Positions 52,669 through 63,865 of a DNA stretch of 64,000 nucleotides are shown here, one piece after another. Source of the DNA: Lutimonas halocynthiae (GTDB lineage Bacteria; Bacteroidota; Bacteroidia; Flavobacteriales; Flavobacteriaceae); assembly GCF_030409835.1 (NCBI RefSeq), contig NZ_JAUFQO010000002.1, positions 286,640 through 350,639 on the forward strand, read 5' to 3'. A program made the translations under genes and the position numbers. Position 1 is the first letter of the stretch. Each line of letters opens with the position of its first letter. The notes under the pieces were generated by a model. The model made no database searches. It was not told the origin of the DNA and worked only from the letters and a program-made list of their open reading frames with translations.

Positions 52669-54147
52669 TTAATTATCCTGATCAAAGGCATTGACCATGC
52701 TGTGTTTGACTTCGATATATTTTTTTGTGATGAACTTCATTAATACTTCATGAAATAGAAACCCTAGGATACCGAGACCTATAAGCGTTGCAATGCCAGT
52801 TTGAAAATTGACTAGTTTGTAACCGAGATAAAAGAATCCTAAAGGTAAAAGTAGCAGCGGAATACCTAAAAGCCATTGAACCGCACCTGTACCTTGATAG
52901 TTAAAAGCAGCTCTTTCGCTTAAATTGATTTTTTTTCTATTAAAAGACCCCGCATAAAGTAAGACATGTGTATTGATGCCAATGTTGTAAATCATGGCCG
53001 CAAAATGAATTAATAAAACTTTCCATCCAAAGTATACATAAGGAATACTCAGTACAAACATTAAAAATGCGCTACTGGCCATTAATAGATACTTTGACTG
53101 AAGGTAGTCTTTATAAGGTATATTTTGACTCATGAGTAATTTGTAGTAACCACTATCCCAGGCCGGAATAAATTGGCCAAAATTGATCAGAAAAATTCCT
53201 GTTACAAAAATTCCGACAAATACATACATGGCTGGCATGTCTTGATACTGTGGGTTAGGATAAAAGATCAGGCCATAAAACAAACCAAGGAGCACAATAA
53301 AGACTGAAGATCTGGGGCGTTTATTTCTCCAAAGCATTCTAAGATCTAATTGTAAGAAAGGAGCGCTATTGCCAAATCGATTGGTCCATGAAAGATCAGA
53401 GGATGAAACCACAGTCACTTTTGATTTCAGTGACTGATCAAGGTATAATTGTTTTTTAAGCATCCTAAAATTAATACTGTATAAAAGAGCTAAGATGCCC
53501 ATAGGAATAAGTAAAAACAAGCTATTGGAAATGAGCCAATGCACAGCTAATGACAAGTAGTTGTCAAGTGCAATCAATTCAAAATGCGTAAGAAGATAAA
53601 GCAATCCGACCAAAGTTAAAATTGGCAGCATGGCCAGATCTGTAGATGCTGATTTACTTTCAATTATAAAATTGAGGAAGTTAATTATTAGTGTGCATAT
53701 AAATAATAAGACCATCCAGTTCACGATAATAGCAGCGTCATATCCTTCTAGAAGAAGCGTGGTGCCAAGAGGAATTACTGTAAATAAAGGCAAAAAATTA
53801 AAAAATGACAAGACAGATTTACCCAGTACATAATGAACGATTTTATTTTTTTTAACCGGCAGCGTCAGTAGGGGTTTTATACTCATCACTGGTAACTTCT
53901 GAAAAAAGAAGCGCATGAGCAAATCCGCCAGAAACCAAAAAAACAGAAATTGGTTGACGGTATTAAAAGGATCCTTGTCTGGCATTTTCTCCTTTAATAA
54001 AGGGAAAAGTATGATACCCAGACCTAAAAAAACCAGAATGAAATAAAGTGCTACAAAAACCAGAATAATATTTAAGGCAACGCTTTTTTGCCAATAGGAC
54101 GATCGAATGAACTGTTTCCATTCTAATCTAATAAAATCGGATACCAT
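52669..54147 (-). CDS. DUF5687 family ABC exporter membrane protein
   Basis: A 492-residue membrane protein with about 12 TM segments. It starts MVSDFIRLEWKQFIRSSYWQ, typical of DUF5687 proteins of Bacteroidota that pair with an ABC ATPase. The PVKKNKIVHYVLGKS motif after TM2 and the SQNIPYKDYLQSKY block are also typical. It forms a two-gene exporter with 51967-52662. Substrate unknown. Confidence 0.85.
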   Translation of the reverse strand: MVSDFIRLEWKQFIRSSYWQKSVALNIILVFVALYFILVFLGLGIILFPLLKEKMPDKDPFNTVNQFLFFWFLADLLMRFFFQKLPVMSIKPLLTLPVKKNKIVHYVLGKSVLSFFNFLPLFTVIPLGTTLLLEGYDAAIIVNWMVLLFICTLIINFLNFIIESKSASTDLAMLPILTLVGLLYLLTHFELIALDNYLSLAVHWLISNSLFLLIPMGILALLYSINFRMLKKQLYLDQSLKSKVTVVSSSDLSWTNRFGNSAPFLQLDLRMLWRNKRPRSSVFIVLLGLFYGLIFYPNPQYQDMPAMYVFVGIFVTGIFLINFGQFIPAWDSGYYKLLMSQNIPYKDYLQSKYLLMASSAFLMFVLSIPYVYFGWKVLLIHFAAMIYNIGINTHVLLYAGSFNRKKINLSERAAFNYQGTGAVQWLLGIPLLLLPLGFFYLGYKLVNFQTGIATLIGLGILGFLFHEVLMKFITKKYIEVKHSMVNAFDQDN

Positions 54148-54203
54148 GGGGGTTAGTTTTGCTTATTGGTATCGCTAATTTAAAATTTGTTACGCAAATA
54201 GGC

Positions 54204-55379
54204 CTAAGAATATTCAAAATTCCCGTTAGGACCTGTAATAGTCAGCTTTTTTGAGTCAGCTTTTTCAACCCTTCCAACAATCTGAGCGTCTACTCCGAAT
54301 GATTTGGAAATATTGATTAGGTCTTCGGCAATTTCAGCGGGAACATACAATTCCATTCTATGTCCGCAATTAAACACCTGATACATTTCTCTCCAATTTG
54401 TTTTTGACTGCTCTTGTATCAATTGAAACAAGGGTGGCACTTCGAACAAATTATCTTTTATGATATGCAGATTTTCGACAAAGTGGAGTATTTTGGTTTG
54501 TGCCCCGCCACTGCAATGCACCATTCCATGAATATTTTCTCTGTGTTTTTCTAACATTTTCATGATAATAGGAGCGTAGGTCCTAGTAGGTGATAAGACT
54601 AACTTTCCAGCATCTACAGGTACACCTTCAACCTTTTCAGTAAGTTTTACATTTCCTGAGTATACCAAATCTGATGGGACCGCTGCATCATAGCTTTCTG
54701 GATATTTTGACGCAAGATATTTGGCGAATACGTCATGTCGGGCACTTGTCAGGCCGTTACTTCCCATACCTCCATTATACTCCTTTTCATAGGTAGCTTG
54801 TCCGAAAGAAGCCAATCCAACGATAACATCTCCATCTGAAATATTAGCATTATCAATAACTTCGCTTCTTTTTAGCCTGGCAGTGACTGTTGAGTCAACA
54901 ATGATGGTTCTGACCAGGTCACCCACATCTGCCGTCTCACCACCTGTGGAGTGTATTTTAACGCCAAATCCTTCAAGTTCTTTTAGTAATTCTTCTGTGC
55001 CGTTGATAATGGCTGAGATTACTTCTCCCGGAATAAGGTTTTTATTTCGCCCTATAGTAGAAGAAAGTATAATATTGTCAGTTGCTCCAACGCATAATAA
55101 ATCATCGATATTCATAATCAAGGCATCCTGGGCAATTCCTTTCCAAACAGAAATATCACCAGTTTCTTTCCAATACATATAGGCCAATGAAGATTTTGTT
55201 CCGGCACCATCAGCATGCATTACCAAACAGTAGTCATCATCATTAGTAAGGTGGTCAGGTACAATCTTGCAAAAGGCTTTAGGGAAAAGTCCTTTATCGA
55301 CATTTTTGATCGCTTTATGCACATCTTCTTTTTGAGCTGAAACCCCTCTTAGACTGTATCTGTTATCCTCAGTGCTCAT
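54204..55379 (-). CDS. purM: Phosphoribosylformylglycinamidine cyclo-ligase (AIR synthase)
   Basis: A 391-residue purine-pathway enzyme making AIR from FGAM with ATP. HADGAGTKSSLAYMYWKETG holds the nucleotide-linked motif, GGETADVGDLVRTI the conserved Gly-rich loop, and VHCSGGAQTKILHF a C-terminal motif. It is longer than the E. coli enzyme (345), as is normal in Bacteroidota. Its ATG overlaps the stop of the retropepsin-like gene by 4 bases. Confidence 0.9.
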   Translation of the reverse strand: MSTEDNRYSLRGVSAQKEDVHKAIKNVDKGLFPKAFCKIVPDHLTNDDDYCLVMHADGAGTKSSLAYMYWKETGDISVWKGIAQDALIMNIDDLLCVGATDNIILSSTIGRNKNLIPGEVISAIINGTEELLKELEGFGVKIHSTGGETADVGDLVRTIIVDSTVTARLKRSEVIDNANISDGDVIVGLASFGQATYEKEYNGGMGSNGLTSARHDVFAKYLASKYPESYDAAVPSDLVYSGNVKLTEKVEGVPVDAGKLVLSPTRTYAPIIMKMLEKHRENIHGMVHCSGGAQTKILHFVENLHIIKDNLFEVPPLFQLIQEQSKTNWREMYQVFNCGHRMELYVPAEIAEDLINISKSFGVDAQIVGRVEKADSKKLTITGPNGNFEYS

Positions 55380-55831
55380 GATTTTTTCTTTTTGTTCAAT
55401 AAATATAAGTACTTTTTATTGTAGTCAATAATGGCCTTGCCTTTGATTAAAATGTCTGCACCAATTATTCCTTTTACAGGATTGGCTTCCTGCTTTTCAA
55501 GTGCCTTATTGATATGGCTGAGGTCAATCAAAATAAGTGATAACTTTTTGATTTTGAACTTTCCAAGATTGATCTCGTTTTTACTGGAAATTAAAGTGTC
55601 TATTTCACTAGGTCCGGCACCGCTCGCTTTATGTTCAGACTCTTCTGACATCAAATTAAAAAATTCAATATCCTCAGTTCCTACACATGACTTTGAAGCA
55701 CCCGTGTCTAGAATGAAACTTCCCTTTACACCGTTAATCTTCGCTTTTATTTCAAAATGATTTGTGATGGTCTTTTTTAATTTAACACGTACATATCCTT
55801 GTTGAATCAAAAAATCTTTTAGGTCCTGCAT
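55376..55831 (-). CDS. Retropepsin-like aspartic protease
   Basis: A 151-residue single-domain clan AA protein. FILDTGASKSCVG holds the catalytic DTGAS motif, and VKGIIGADILIKGKAIIDY is the second family block (GxxGxDxL). One domain must dimerise to form an active site. It has no signal peptide. It sits three bases after pheS and overlaps purM, so it is in a housekeeping operon. Substrate unknown. Confidence 0.85.
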   Translation of the reverse strand: MQDLKDFLIQQGYVRVKLKKTITNHFEIKAKINGVKGSFILDTGASKSCVGTEDIEFFNLMSEESEHKASGAGPSEIDTLISSKNEINLGKFKIKKLSLILIDLSHINKALEKQEANPVKGIIGADILIKGKAIIDYNKKYLYLLNKKKKS

Positions 55832-55834
55832 AAT

Positions 55835-56854
55835 TTAGATTACAGATTTAAATTGATCGAGAAATCTAACATCATTTTCATAGAACATTCTGATATCAGG
55901 AATTTGATAGAGTAGCATTGCAATCCTTTCTATTCCCATTCCGAAAGCATAGCCCGTATATTTTTCAGGATCGATATTTGCATTTTTTAATACATTAGGG
56001 TCTACCATGCCACATCCCATGATTTCAAGCCAACCCGTTCCTTTTGTAATTCTATAATCAGTTTCCGTTTCAAGACCCCAGTAAATATCTACTTCAGCAC
56101 TTGGCTCAGTAAATGGGAAGTATGATGGTCTTAGCCTGATCTTTGATTTTCCAAACATTTCTTTAGTGAAATATAAAAGCGTTTGTTTCAGATCGGCAAA
56201 TGAAACATCAGTGTCAATATATAAACCTTCAATTTGATGAAAGATACAATGGGCTCTTGCCGATATATCTTCATTTCTAAACACCCTGCCCGGAGAAATA
56301 GTTCTGATAGGAGGCTTGTTGTTTTCCATATACCTCACCTGAACTGATGAAGTATGCGTTCTTAAAAGAATGTCAGGATCTTGTTCAATGAAGAAAGTAT
56401 CCTGCATATCTCTGGCCGGATGATATTCCGGAAGGTTGAGTGCTGTAAAGTTGTGCCAGTCATCCTCAATTTCAGGACCTTCTGATACATTGAATCCAAT
56501 TCTTGAAAACACATCAATAATCTGATTTTTCACAATAGAAATTGGATGTCTTGCTCCTAATTCTAAAGGTTCACCAGGACGCGTAAGGTCACCATAAGTA
56601 TTATTTTCTGCACCAGAATTGTCAAGGCTGTTCTTTAGCTCGTTGATTTTTTCAGTTGCGGCATTTCTCAACTGATTCAAAGATTGACCAATTTCCTTTT
56701 TCAAAGTAGGTTCTACATCTTTAAATTCTGAAAACAGCTGCTTAAGAAGGCCTTTGCTCCCTAAATACTTAATTCTGAATGCCTCGATTTTTTCAGCGCT
56801 ATCCGTTCTAAAATCTTGGATATCATTTAAATGGTCATGTATTTTGTTCTTCAT
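55835..56854 (-). CDS. pheS: Phenylalanyl-tRNA synthetase alpha subunit
   Basis: A 339-residue class II synthetase subunit. The N-terminal coiled coil (about 1-85) is followed by the core: [33 protein letters not shown] (motif 2 region), [13 protein letters not shown] and [13 protein letters not shown] (motif 3). It attaches Phe together with PheT, which is not in the window. A -7 box lies upstream. Confidence 0.96.
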   Translation of the reverse strand: MKNKIHDHLNDIQDFRTDSAEKIEAFRIKYLGSKGLLKQLFSEFKDVEPTLKKEIGQSLNQLRNAATEKINELKNSLDNSGAENNTYGDLTRPGEPLELGARHPISIVKNQIIDVFSRIGFNVSEGPEIEDDWHNFTALNLPEYHPARDMQDTFFIEQDPDILLRTHTSSVQVRYMENNKPPIRTISPGRVFRNEDISARAHCIFHQIEGLYIDTDVSFADLKQTLLYFTKEMFGKSKIRLRPSYFPFTEPSAEVDIYWGLETETDYRITKGTGWLEIMGCGMVDPNVLKNANIDPEKYTGYAFGMGIERIAMLLYQIPDIRMFYENDVRFLDQFKSVI

Positions 56855-56876
56855 TACTCCAAATAAATTTAGATGG

Positions 56877-56884
56877 CAAATTTA
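56877..56884 (-). promoter_or_regulatory. -7 box TAAATTTG before pheS
   Basis: Minus-strand TAAATTTG matches TAnnTTTG, 22 bases before the ATG at 56854. Confidence 0.5.
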
Positions 56885-57019
56885 CATTTTTTTGTTGGAT
56901 TCAGCTTCGAATGGAGGCAAATTTTAGGAGTCAATCAGGTCTTTTAAAACAGTTAATAAAGCAATGAAAATAAGTGGAAATAAAAGACCTATTCAGTAGT
57001 ACATTATTAGGAATTTAAT

Positions 57020-57027
57020 TATTTTTG
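57020..57027 (+). promoter_or_regulatory. -7 box TATTTTTG before gdhA
   Basis: TATTTTTG matches TAnnTTTG, 43 bases before the gdhA start. The -33 element is unclear. Confidence 0.5.
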
Positions 57028-57052
57028 CTATGAAAAAATCAAGTTATAATAA

Positions 57053-58417
<1,365 letters not shown>

Positions 58418-58436
58418 CGCTAATAGTTCACATCAA

Positions 58437-58468
58437 AAAAAACCTTTCATCTATGATGAAAGGTTTTT
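58437..58468. terminator. Bidirectional terminator between gdhA and cytochrome c genes
   Basis: AACCTTTCATC (58441-58451) pairs with GATGAAAGGTT (58455-58465) around TAT, flanked by A and T runs, so it can end both convergent genes. Confidence 0.92.
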
Positions 58469-58489
58469 TGTTTTAAGAATGAATGCCTT

Positions 58490-58906
58490 TTATTTGGCAT
58501 TTTTCATATAAGCTGCTAAAGCTTCAAGTTCTTCATCTTTAAGATCTTTTACAAAACCATCAAGGTTAGCTTTCATAATGGCCACCTGACCTGGGTCTGT
58601 TTCAACAATTGCTTCTTTATTGCCTTTTAAAAATTCTACCAGACTGGCATCATACTGGTCATATATTTTTACGATATCCTTTATTGAAGGGCCAACAATC
58701 TTTGCGTCAAGTTGGTGACAAGATACACAAGTCTTATCTGTAAAAAGTTTTTCTCCTAAAGCAATCATATCATTTCCTGCGGCTGGAGCTTCTTTAGCTT
58801 CTTCTTGAGGTGTTTCAATTTCTTTTTTAACGTCTTCTTTTTTTGTTTCCCCGCAACTAATTATAGTCAAGGAAAAGAGTGCAAATACGAAAAGTATTTT
58901 TTTCAT
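58490..58906 (-). CDS. Class I cytochrome c lipoprotein
   Basis: A 138-residue lipoprotein (SLTIISC, Cys18) with a charged linker and a single cytochrome c domain. The heme site is CVSCHQ, and MKANLDGFV near the end includes a possible Met ligand. It carries electrons on the periplasmic side. The start fits a good promoter at 58970-58938. Confidence 0.92.
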   Translation of the reverse strand: MKKILFVFALFSLTIISCGETKKEDVKKEIETPQEEAKEAPAAGNDMIALGEKLFTDKTCVSCHQLDAKIVGPSIKDIVKIYDQYDASLVEFLKGNKEAIVETDPGQVAIMKANLDGFVKDLKDEELEALAAYMKNAK

Positions 58907-58937
58907 GGTAAAAAATTTACTGGTTAAATTAATACTA

Positions 58938-58970
58938 CAAATTTATTATAAAATTGGCAAATCTCTGCAA
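58938..58970 (-). promoter_or_regulatory. Promoter of the cytochrome c gene
   Basis: On the minus strand TTG (58970-58968), a 22-base spacer and TAAATTTG (58945-58938) match the Bacteroidota consensus, 31 bases before the ATG. Confidence 0.6.
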
Positions 58971-59053
58971 GTAAATCAAGATAATTAAGCTTAATAATTC
59001 TTATGCCCTACTAAGAATAAAATGTGTTAAATTTACGACATAATTAAAAGAGG

Positions 59054-60130
59054 ATGATTGATAAACTAAGGATAGTAAAACAAAGATTCGATGAAGTTTC
59101 TGATTTGATTATCCAGCCGGATGTGATTACTGATCAAAAGCGATATGTCAGGCTGAATAAGGAATATAAAGACCTGAAGAAGATTGTTGATAAAGGTGAA
59201 GAATATACAGGCGCACTATCAAATATAGAAGAAGCCAATGAGATCATATCTGATGGTTCTGATGCAGAAATGGTTGAGATGGCGAAAATGCAGCTTGAAG
59301 AAGGCAAAGAGAAAATAAGTCAGTTGGAGGAAGAGATTAAATTCTTGCTAATTCCGAAAGATCCTGAAGATGCTAAGAATGTCATCGTAGAAATCAGAGC
59401 CGGTACCGGAGGCGATGAGGCAAGTATCTTTGCTGGTGATTTATATAGAATGTATACAAAGTTTGCATCTGATAGTGGCTGGAAAGTTGAGCTGGAAGAT
59501 CTTAGTGAAGGGACCTCGGGTGGCTTCAAAGAGATTATTTTCAGTATTAGTGGGGAAGATGTTTATGGCACCATGAAGTTTGAATCAGGCGTTCATAGGG
59601 TGCAACGAGTTCCTCAGACAGAGACCCAAGGTAGAGTGCATACATCAGCAGCCACAGTAATGGTGCTTCCAGAGGCTGAAGAGTTTGATATTGATTTAAA
59701 GATGAGTGATGTAAGGGTAGATTATTTTTGTGCTTCCGGGCCAGGTGGACAATCTGTAAATACAACTTATTCTGCGGTGAGACTAACGCATGTTCCTTCA
59801 GGAATAGTGGCGCAGTGTCAAGATCAGAAATCACAGCACAAGAATAAAGATAAAGCCTTTAAAGTACTTCGAACAAGAATCTATGAAGTTGAGTTAGAGA
59901 AAAAATTGAAGGAAGACTCCCTGAAGCGTAAAACCTTGGTGGCAAGTGGTGATAGATCAGCAAAGATCAGAACCTATAATTATCCACAAGGAAGGGTTAC
60001 CGAACACAGAATAGGACTTACCTTATATGATCTAAGTAATGTGATCAATGGTGATTTGCATAAAATTATAGAAGAATTGAAGCTTGAAGAAAATTCGGAG
60101 AAACTAAGAGCTACGGAAACCGACTTTTAA
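59054..60130 (+). CDS. prfA: Peptide chain release factor 1
   Basis: A 358-residue class I release factor reading UAA and UAG. The GGQ motif is in [19 protein letters not shown], and the codon-recognition tripeptide region is [18 protein letters not shown]. It contains no frameshift site. The gene is followed by a bidirectional terminator. Confidence 0.97.
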   Translation: MIDKLRIVKQRFDEVSDLIIQPDVITDQKRYVRLNKEYKDLKKIVDKGEEYTGALSNIEEANEIISDGSDAEMVEMAKMQLEEGKEKISQLEEEIKFLLIPKDPEDAKNVIVEIRAGTGGDEASIFAGDLYRMYTKFASDSGWKVELEDLSEGTSGGFKEIIFSISGEDVYGTMKFESGVHRVQRVPQTETQGRVHTSAATVMVLPEAEEFDIDLKMSDVRVDYFCASGPGGQSVNTTYSAVRLTHVPSGIVAQCQDQKSQHKNKDKAFKVLRTRIYEVELEKKLKEDSLKRKTLVASGDRSAKIRTYNYPQGRVTEHRIGLTLYDLSNVINGDLHKIIEELKLEENSEKLRATETDF

Positions 60131-60168
60131 CAGGGTTGATATTTGATATCTCTTCACAGCAAGACATA

Positions 60169-60200
60169 AAAAAACCTGAGGTTAAAGCCTCAGGTTTTTT
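60169..60200. terminator. Bidirectional terminator between prfA and rplT
   Basis: AAAACCTGAGG (60171-60181) pairs with CCTCAGGTTTT (60188-60198) around TTAAAG, with A and T runs on the two sides. Confidence 0.92.
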
Positions 60201-60223
60201 TTATTATAAGCAAGAATTAATTT

Positions 60224-60568
60224 TTATTTTACTTTATCTACTACCGCTTTGAAAGCTTCCGGGTTATTCATCGCAAGGTCGGCAAGAACTTTTCTGTTCA
60301 ATTCGATATTGTTTGCTTTGACTTTACCCATGAATTGCGAGTAAGACAGACCGTGCTCACGAGCTCCTGCATTGATACGCTGGATCCATAGACCACGAAA
60401 GTTTCTTTTGTTTTGTTTTCTGTCGCGATATGCATAAAGCATTGCTTTGTCAATTGCATTCTTTGCAACTGTATATACATTTTTACGACTTCCAAAGAAT
60501 CCTTTGGCTTGTTTTAAAATCTTTTTTCTACGAGCTCTTTTGGCTACTGAATTTACTGATCTTGGCAT
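60224..60568 (-). CDS. rplT: 50S ribosomal protein L20
   Basis: A 114-residue ribosomal protein starting [19 protein letters not shown] with [18 protein letters not shown] and [20 protein letters not shown], all conserved in L20. It binds 23S rRNA early in assembly. It ends the thrS-infC-rpmI-rplT run. Confidence 0.97.
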   Translation of the reverse strand: MPRSVNSVAKRARRKKILKQAKGFFGSRKNVYTVAKNAIDKAMLYAYRDRKQNKRNFRGLWIQRINAGAREHGLSYSQFMGKVKANNIELNRKVLADLAMNNPEAFKAVVDKVK

Positions 60569-60661
60569 GTTTTAAATTGTTTTTGTGTCAGGCAGATTTA
60601 AAAATCATTTTATGGGCACTAACACATGGTTTATAATTAATTACCTTTAAACCTCTTGGGT

Positions 60662-60859
60662 TTATTTTAACGCTAATTGTTGCTTGATGTTCGCTACATC
60701 AGATTTATGAACTAAACCTGCATGTGTAAGCTTTAATTTACGTTTCTTACTTTTCTTGGTCAAAATATGACTCTTGAAAGCGTGTTTTCTTTTGATCTTA
60801 CCAGTACCCGTTAGTTTAAAACGTTTCTTTGCACTGGATTTTGTCTTCATTTTAGGCAT
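60662..60859 (-). CDS. rpmI: 50S ribosomal protein L35
   Basis: A 65-residue basic protein starting [20 protein letters not shown], the L35 signature, then [24 protein letters not shown] sequence. It lies 47 bases after infC and 93 before rplT. Confidence 0.96.
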   Translation of the reverse strand: MPKMKTKSSAKKRFKLTGTGKIKRKHAFKSHILTKKSKKRKLKLTHAGLVHKSDVANIKQQLALK

Positions 60860-60906
60860 CTTCTTCCTATTTTATTACTTGCTTATAATAATATTTTTCC
60901 TACTCC

Positions 60907-61467
60907 TTATTTCTTCTTTTTAGAAGCAATGAACATCGTCATTCTCTTACCTTCCAGTCTTGGCATTTGCTCCACTGTACCGTAATCTTCTAATTCCTGA
61001 GCCAATCTTAATAATAAAATTTGCCCCTGGTCTTTAAATACAATTGATCTTCCTTTAAAGAAAACATATGCTTTTAATTTAGCACCACTCTCCAAAAATT
61101 TGACAGCGTGTTTCTTCTTGAATTCAAAATCGTGTTCATCGGTATTCGGTCCGAATCTAATTTCTTTAACAATTACTTTAGTAGCCTTAGACTTTAGAGC
61201 TTTTTCGCGTTTTTTCTGTTCATAAAGAAACTTTTTGTACTCTATGATCTTACAAACTGGAGGTTTAGCTTTTGGAGAGATCTCTACAAGATCAAGATCC
61301 AGTTCATTTGCTATTTCCTGTGCCTTTCTAGTTGGATAGATACCTGTTTCAACATTATCTCCTACTAGACGTACTTCTGGAGCGTCTATTTTGCGATTTA
61401 TCTTGTGTAAATCTTCTTTAATAATCCTCCAAGGTTTTCTTGCTCCTCTGTTTCTTCGAATTGCTAT
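60907..61467 (-). CDS. infC: Translation initiation factor IF-3, non-standard start codon
   Basis: The frame between the TAA at 61482-61480 and the stop at 60907 codes for IF-3 but contains no ATG, GTG or TTG near its start. The codons after the stop read AAA TTT ACA GCT ATA GCA ATT CGA, so translation must begin at AUA (61467) or AUU (61461), giving 186 or 184 residues. IF-3 motifs: [71 protein letters not shown], and C-terminal [14 protein letters not shown]. Rare start codons are the known means of IF-3 autoregulation in E. coli (AUU). Gene finders that need a standard start give only the last 62 residues. Confidence 0.9.
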   Translation of the reverse strand: MAIRRNRGARKPWRIIKEDLHKINRKIDAPEVRLVGDNVETGIYPTRKAQEIANELDLDLVEISPKAKPPVCKIIEYKKFLYEQKKREKALKSKATKVIVKEIRFGPNTDEHDFEFKKKHAVKFLESGAKLKAYVFFKGRSIVFKDQGQILLLRLAQELEDYGTVEQMPRLEGKRMTMFIASKKKK

Positions 61468-61482
61468 AGCTGTAAATTTTTA

Positions 61483-61499
61483 AAATCCCTAAGGGATTT
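61483..61499 (-). promoter_or_regulatory. Hairpin just upstream of the infC start
   Basis: AAATCCC and GGGATTT form a perfect 7-bp stem with a 3-base loop, between the thrS stop (61508) and the infC start (61467 or 61461). It could affect IF-3 translation or processing of the thrS-infC transcript. It lacks a following T run in the minus direction, so it is a poor terminator. Confidence 0.5.
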
Positions 61500-61507
61500 G
61501 TTATACT

Positions 61508-63448
61508 TTAGAATTGTTGTAATGTTTTATCTATTTCAGTTTGGATAATTCCGGCAAATTCTTCAATTGAAAAGGAGCCTAAATCACCTTCACTATGTTT
61601 TCTCACTGACACCGTTCCGTCTTTTTCTTCATTCTCTCCGATAATTAGCATAAACGGAATTTTACTCAACTCTGCGTCTCTAATTTTCCTACCAACTTTT
61701 TCATTGCGGTTGTCAACGAGGGCGCGAATTTCGTGATTTTCTAGCAAATGTAAAACTTTTTTAGTATAATTCTCGTATTTCTCGCTGATTGGTAGTAAAA
61801 TAACTTGTTCCGGCGTGAGCCATAGAGGGAAATTACCTCCAGTATGCTCGATAAGTATGGCAATAAATCTTTCCATTGAGCCAAAAGGCGCGCGGTGGAT
61901 CATTACAGGTCGGTGCAATTGATTGTCTGATCCTTTATACGTAAGATCAAATCTTTCAGGTAAATTATAGTCTACTTGAATCGTTCCTAACTGCCAATTT
62001 CTGCCCAAAACATCCTTTACCATAAAGTCTAATTTTGGACCGTAAAAGGCCGCTTCTCCATATTCAATTACTGTTTTAAGATTTTTCTCCTTGGCAGATT
62101 GCATGATAGCATTTTCTGCTTTTTCCCAATTTTCATCACTACCTATATATTTCTCCTTATCATCAGGGTCACGAAGTGATATCTGCGTTGTGAAATCTTT
62201 GAAGCCTAAGGCGCTGAAAACATAAAGCACAATATCAATTACCGCGTTAAATTCTTCTATCAATTGGTCTGGTGTACAAAAGATATGTGCATCATCCTGT
62301 GTAAACCCTCTCACTCTGGTCAAGCCGTGAAGTTCTCCACTCTGTTCATATCTGTATACAGTACCGAATTCAGCAAACCTTTTTGGTAGGTCTTTATAAG
62401 AATATGGTTTTACATTATAAATTTCGCAATGATGCGGACAGTTCATCGGTTTTAAAAGAAATTCTTCATTTTCTTTTGGTGTATGAATAGGTTGAAAACT
62501 GTCTTCTCCATATTTTGCATAATGTCCTGAGGTGACATAAAGTTCCTTTTGACCAATATGAGGGCTGATGACCATTTCATAACCCGCCTTTTTCTGGGCT
62601 TTTTTTAAGAAATTCTCAAGTCTTTCTCTTAATGCTGCTCCTTTTGGTAGCCATAATGGAAGACCCTGTCCAACTTTTGCAGAAAAAGCAAACAATTCAA
62701 GTTCTTTCCCCAGTTTTCTGTGGTCTCTTTTTTTCGCTTCCTCTAAAAGAGCAAGATATTCTTTCAGTTCTTTTTGTTTAGGGAATGAAATACCATAAAC
62801 TCTCGTCAATTGAGGTTTGGTTTCATCACCTCTCCAATAGGCACCAGCAACACTCATGATCTTAGTGGCTTTTATAATACCAGTATTAGGCACATGTCCT
62901 CCTCGACAAAGATCTGTGAAATCACTATGATCACAAAAGGTGATGTCTCCGTCAGTTAAATTTTCGATTAATTCAACCTTAAATTCATTGCCTTGGTCTT
63001 TATAATAAGTTAAAGCATCCTCTTTAGATACTTCACGCATTTCGAATTCGAATTTTTGTCTGGCAAATTCGAGCATTTTATCCTCAATCTTTTTAAAGTC
63101 ATTTTCAGAGATTGTTTCATTTCCAAAATCTACGTCATAATAGAAGCCGTTTTCAATGGCTGGTCCGATCGTCAATTTGGCTTCCGGGTAAAATGAAAGA
63201 ATAGCTTGAGCGAGCAAATGGGCAGATGAATGCCAGAATGCTTTTTTACCTTCAGGATTGTTCCAGGTAAAGAGCGTAAGGCTCCCGTCTGAAGTTAATG
63301 GTGTTTTAGTCTCAACAGTATCGTCGTTGAATCGGGCAGAAATAACATTTCTGGCCAATCCTTCGCTGATGCTTTTTGCAACATCCATTGGAGTTGAATT
63401 CTTTTCAAACTCCTTAATAGTACCATCTGGTAAAGTAATCTTAATCAT
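61508..63448 (-). CDS. thrS: Threonyl-tRNA synthetase
   Basis: A class II synthetase of 646 residues. From ATG 63448 it begins [20 protein letters not shown], the TGS domain start; the ATG at 63478 overlaps the -7 box and is rejected. [12 protein letters not shown] is the HxxxH editing-domain zinc motif; the catalytic core contains [10 protein letters not shown] with the zinc Cys and His, [13 protein letters not shown], and [15 protein letters not shown] near motif 3. The C-terminal anticodon domain ends [15 protein letters not shown]. It heads the thrS-infC-rpmI-rplT operon, as in E. coli. Confidence 0.96.
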   Translation of the reverse strand: MIKITLPDGTIKEFEKNSTPMDVAKSISEGLARNVISARFNDDTVETKTPLTSDGSLTLFTWNNPEGKKAFWHSSAHLLAQAILSFYPEAKLTIGPAIENGFYYDVDFGNETISENDFKKIEDKMLEFARQKFEFEMREVSKEDALTYYKDQGNEFKVELIENLTDGDITFCDHSDFTDLCRGGHVPNTGIIKATKIMSVAGAYWRGDETKPQLTRVYGISFPKQKELKEYLALLEEAKKRDHRKLGKELELFAFSAKVGQGLPLWLPKGAALRERLENFLKKAQKKAGYEMVISPHIGQKELYVTSGHYAKYGEDSFQPIHTPKENEEFLLKPMNCPHHCEIYNVKPYSYKDLPKRFAEFGTVYRYEQSGELHGLTRVRGFTQDDAHIFCTPDQLIEEFNAVIDIVLYVFSALGFKDFTTQISLRDPDDKEKYIGSDENWEKAENAIMQSAKEKNLKTVIEYGEAAFYGPKLDFMVKDVLGRNWQLGTIQVDYNLPERFDLTYKGSDNQLHRPVMIHRAPFGSMERFIAILIEHTGGNFPLWLTPEQVILLPISEKYENYTKKVLHLLENHEIRALVDNRNEKVGRKIRDAELSKIPFMLIIGENEEKDGTVSVRKHSEGDLGSFSIEEFAGIIQTEIDKTLQQF

Positions 63449-63467
63449 GTGCTTAATTATAAGGAGG

Positions 63468-63475
63468 CAAAGATA
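63468..63475 (-). promoter_or_regulatory. -7 box TATCTTTG before thrS
   Basis: Minus-strand TATCTTTG matches TAnnTTTG, 19 bases before the ATG at 63448, which also decides against the longer start at 63478. Confidence 0.55.
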
Positions 63476-63701
63476 CATATCAGAAATTAAATAAGGAATA
63501 GAATGTGAGTCTATATTTGAGGCATTTTTTCAAATTTTTAAATACTTGGTATATATAATAGGTATAGGCTAAAATTCATCCTTAAAAATGGCTAAATCAA
63601 GTGTGAAATAATTGCAAATTTTTTACGTCAGAAACAACGGGTTATCAGCCTATTGCAAAAGTCATGAAAAAAATAGCAAAAAAAGTAAAGAAATAATTAG
63701 G

Positions 63702-63737
63702 TTGGTATTTATATTTGGTTGTATTTTTGCAGCCGCT
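63702..63737 (+). promoter_or_regulatory. rRNA operon promoter 1
   Basis: TTG (63702-63704), a 17-base spacer and TATTTTTG (63722-63729), followed by CAGCCGCTT. The 17-base unit TATTTTTGCAGCCGCTT recurs at 63849-63865. A further TATATTTG box lies at 63710-63717. Confidence 0.65.
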
Positions 63738-63848
63738 TAAAAACGGTAATAGTACTGTTTTCAAAGCGAAGTTCAAGTTGAAATAAAGCCCCAAAAGACC
63801 ATCGAAAAAATATTTTATTTTTTATTAGGTGGAAAGAAAAAAAGGTTT

Positions 63849-63865
63849 TATTTTTGCAGCCGCTT
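63849..63865 (+). promoter_or_regulatory. rRNA operon promoter 2
   Basis: Second exact copy of TATTTTTGCAGCCGCTT, with -7 box TATTTTTG (63849-63856). The -33 region is weaker. It is 127 bases after copy 1 and starts the leader proper. Confidence 0.65.

Noticed and set aside
60907..61095. A separate 62-residue gene
   Set aside because: It is only the C-terminal part of IF-3, whose frame continues to 61467 with a rare start codon.
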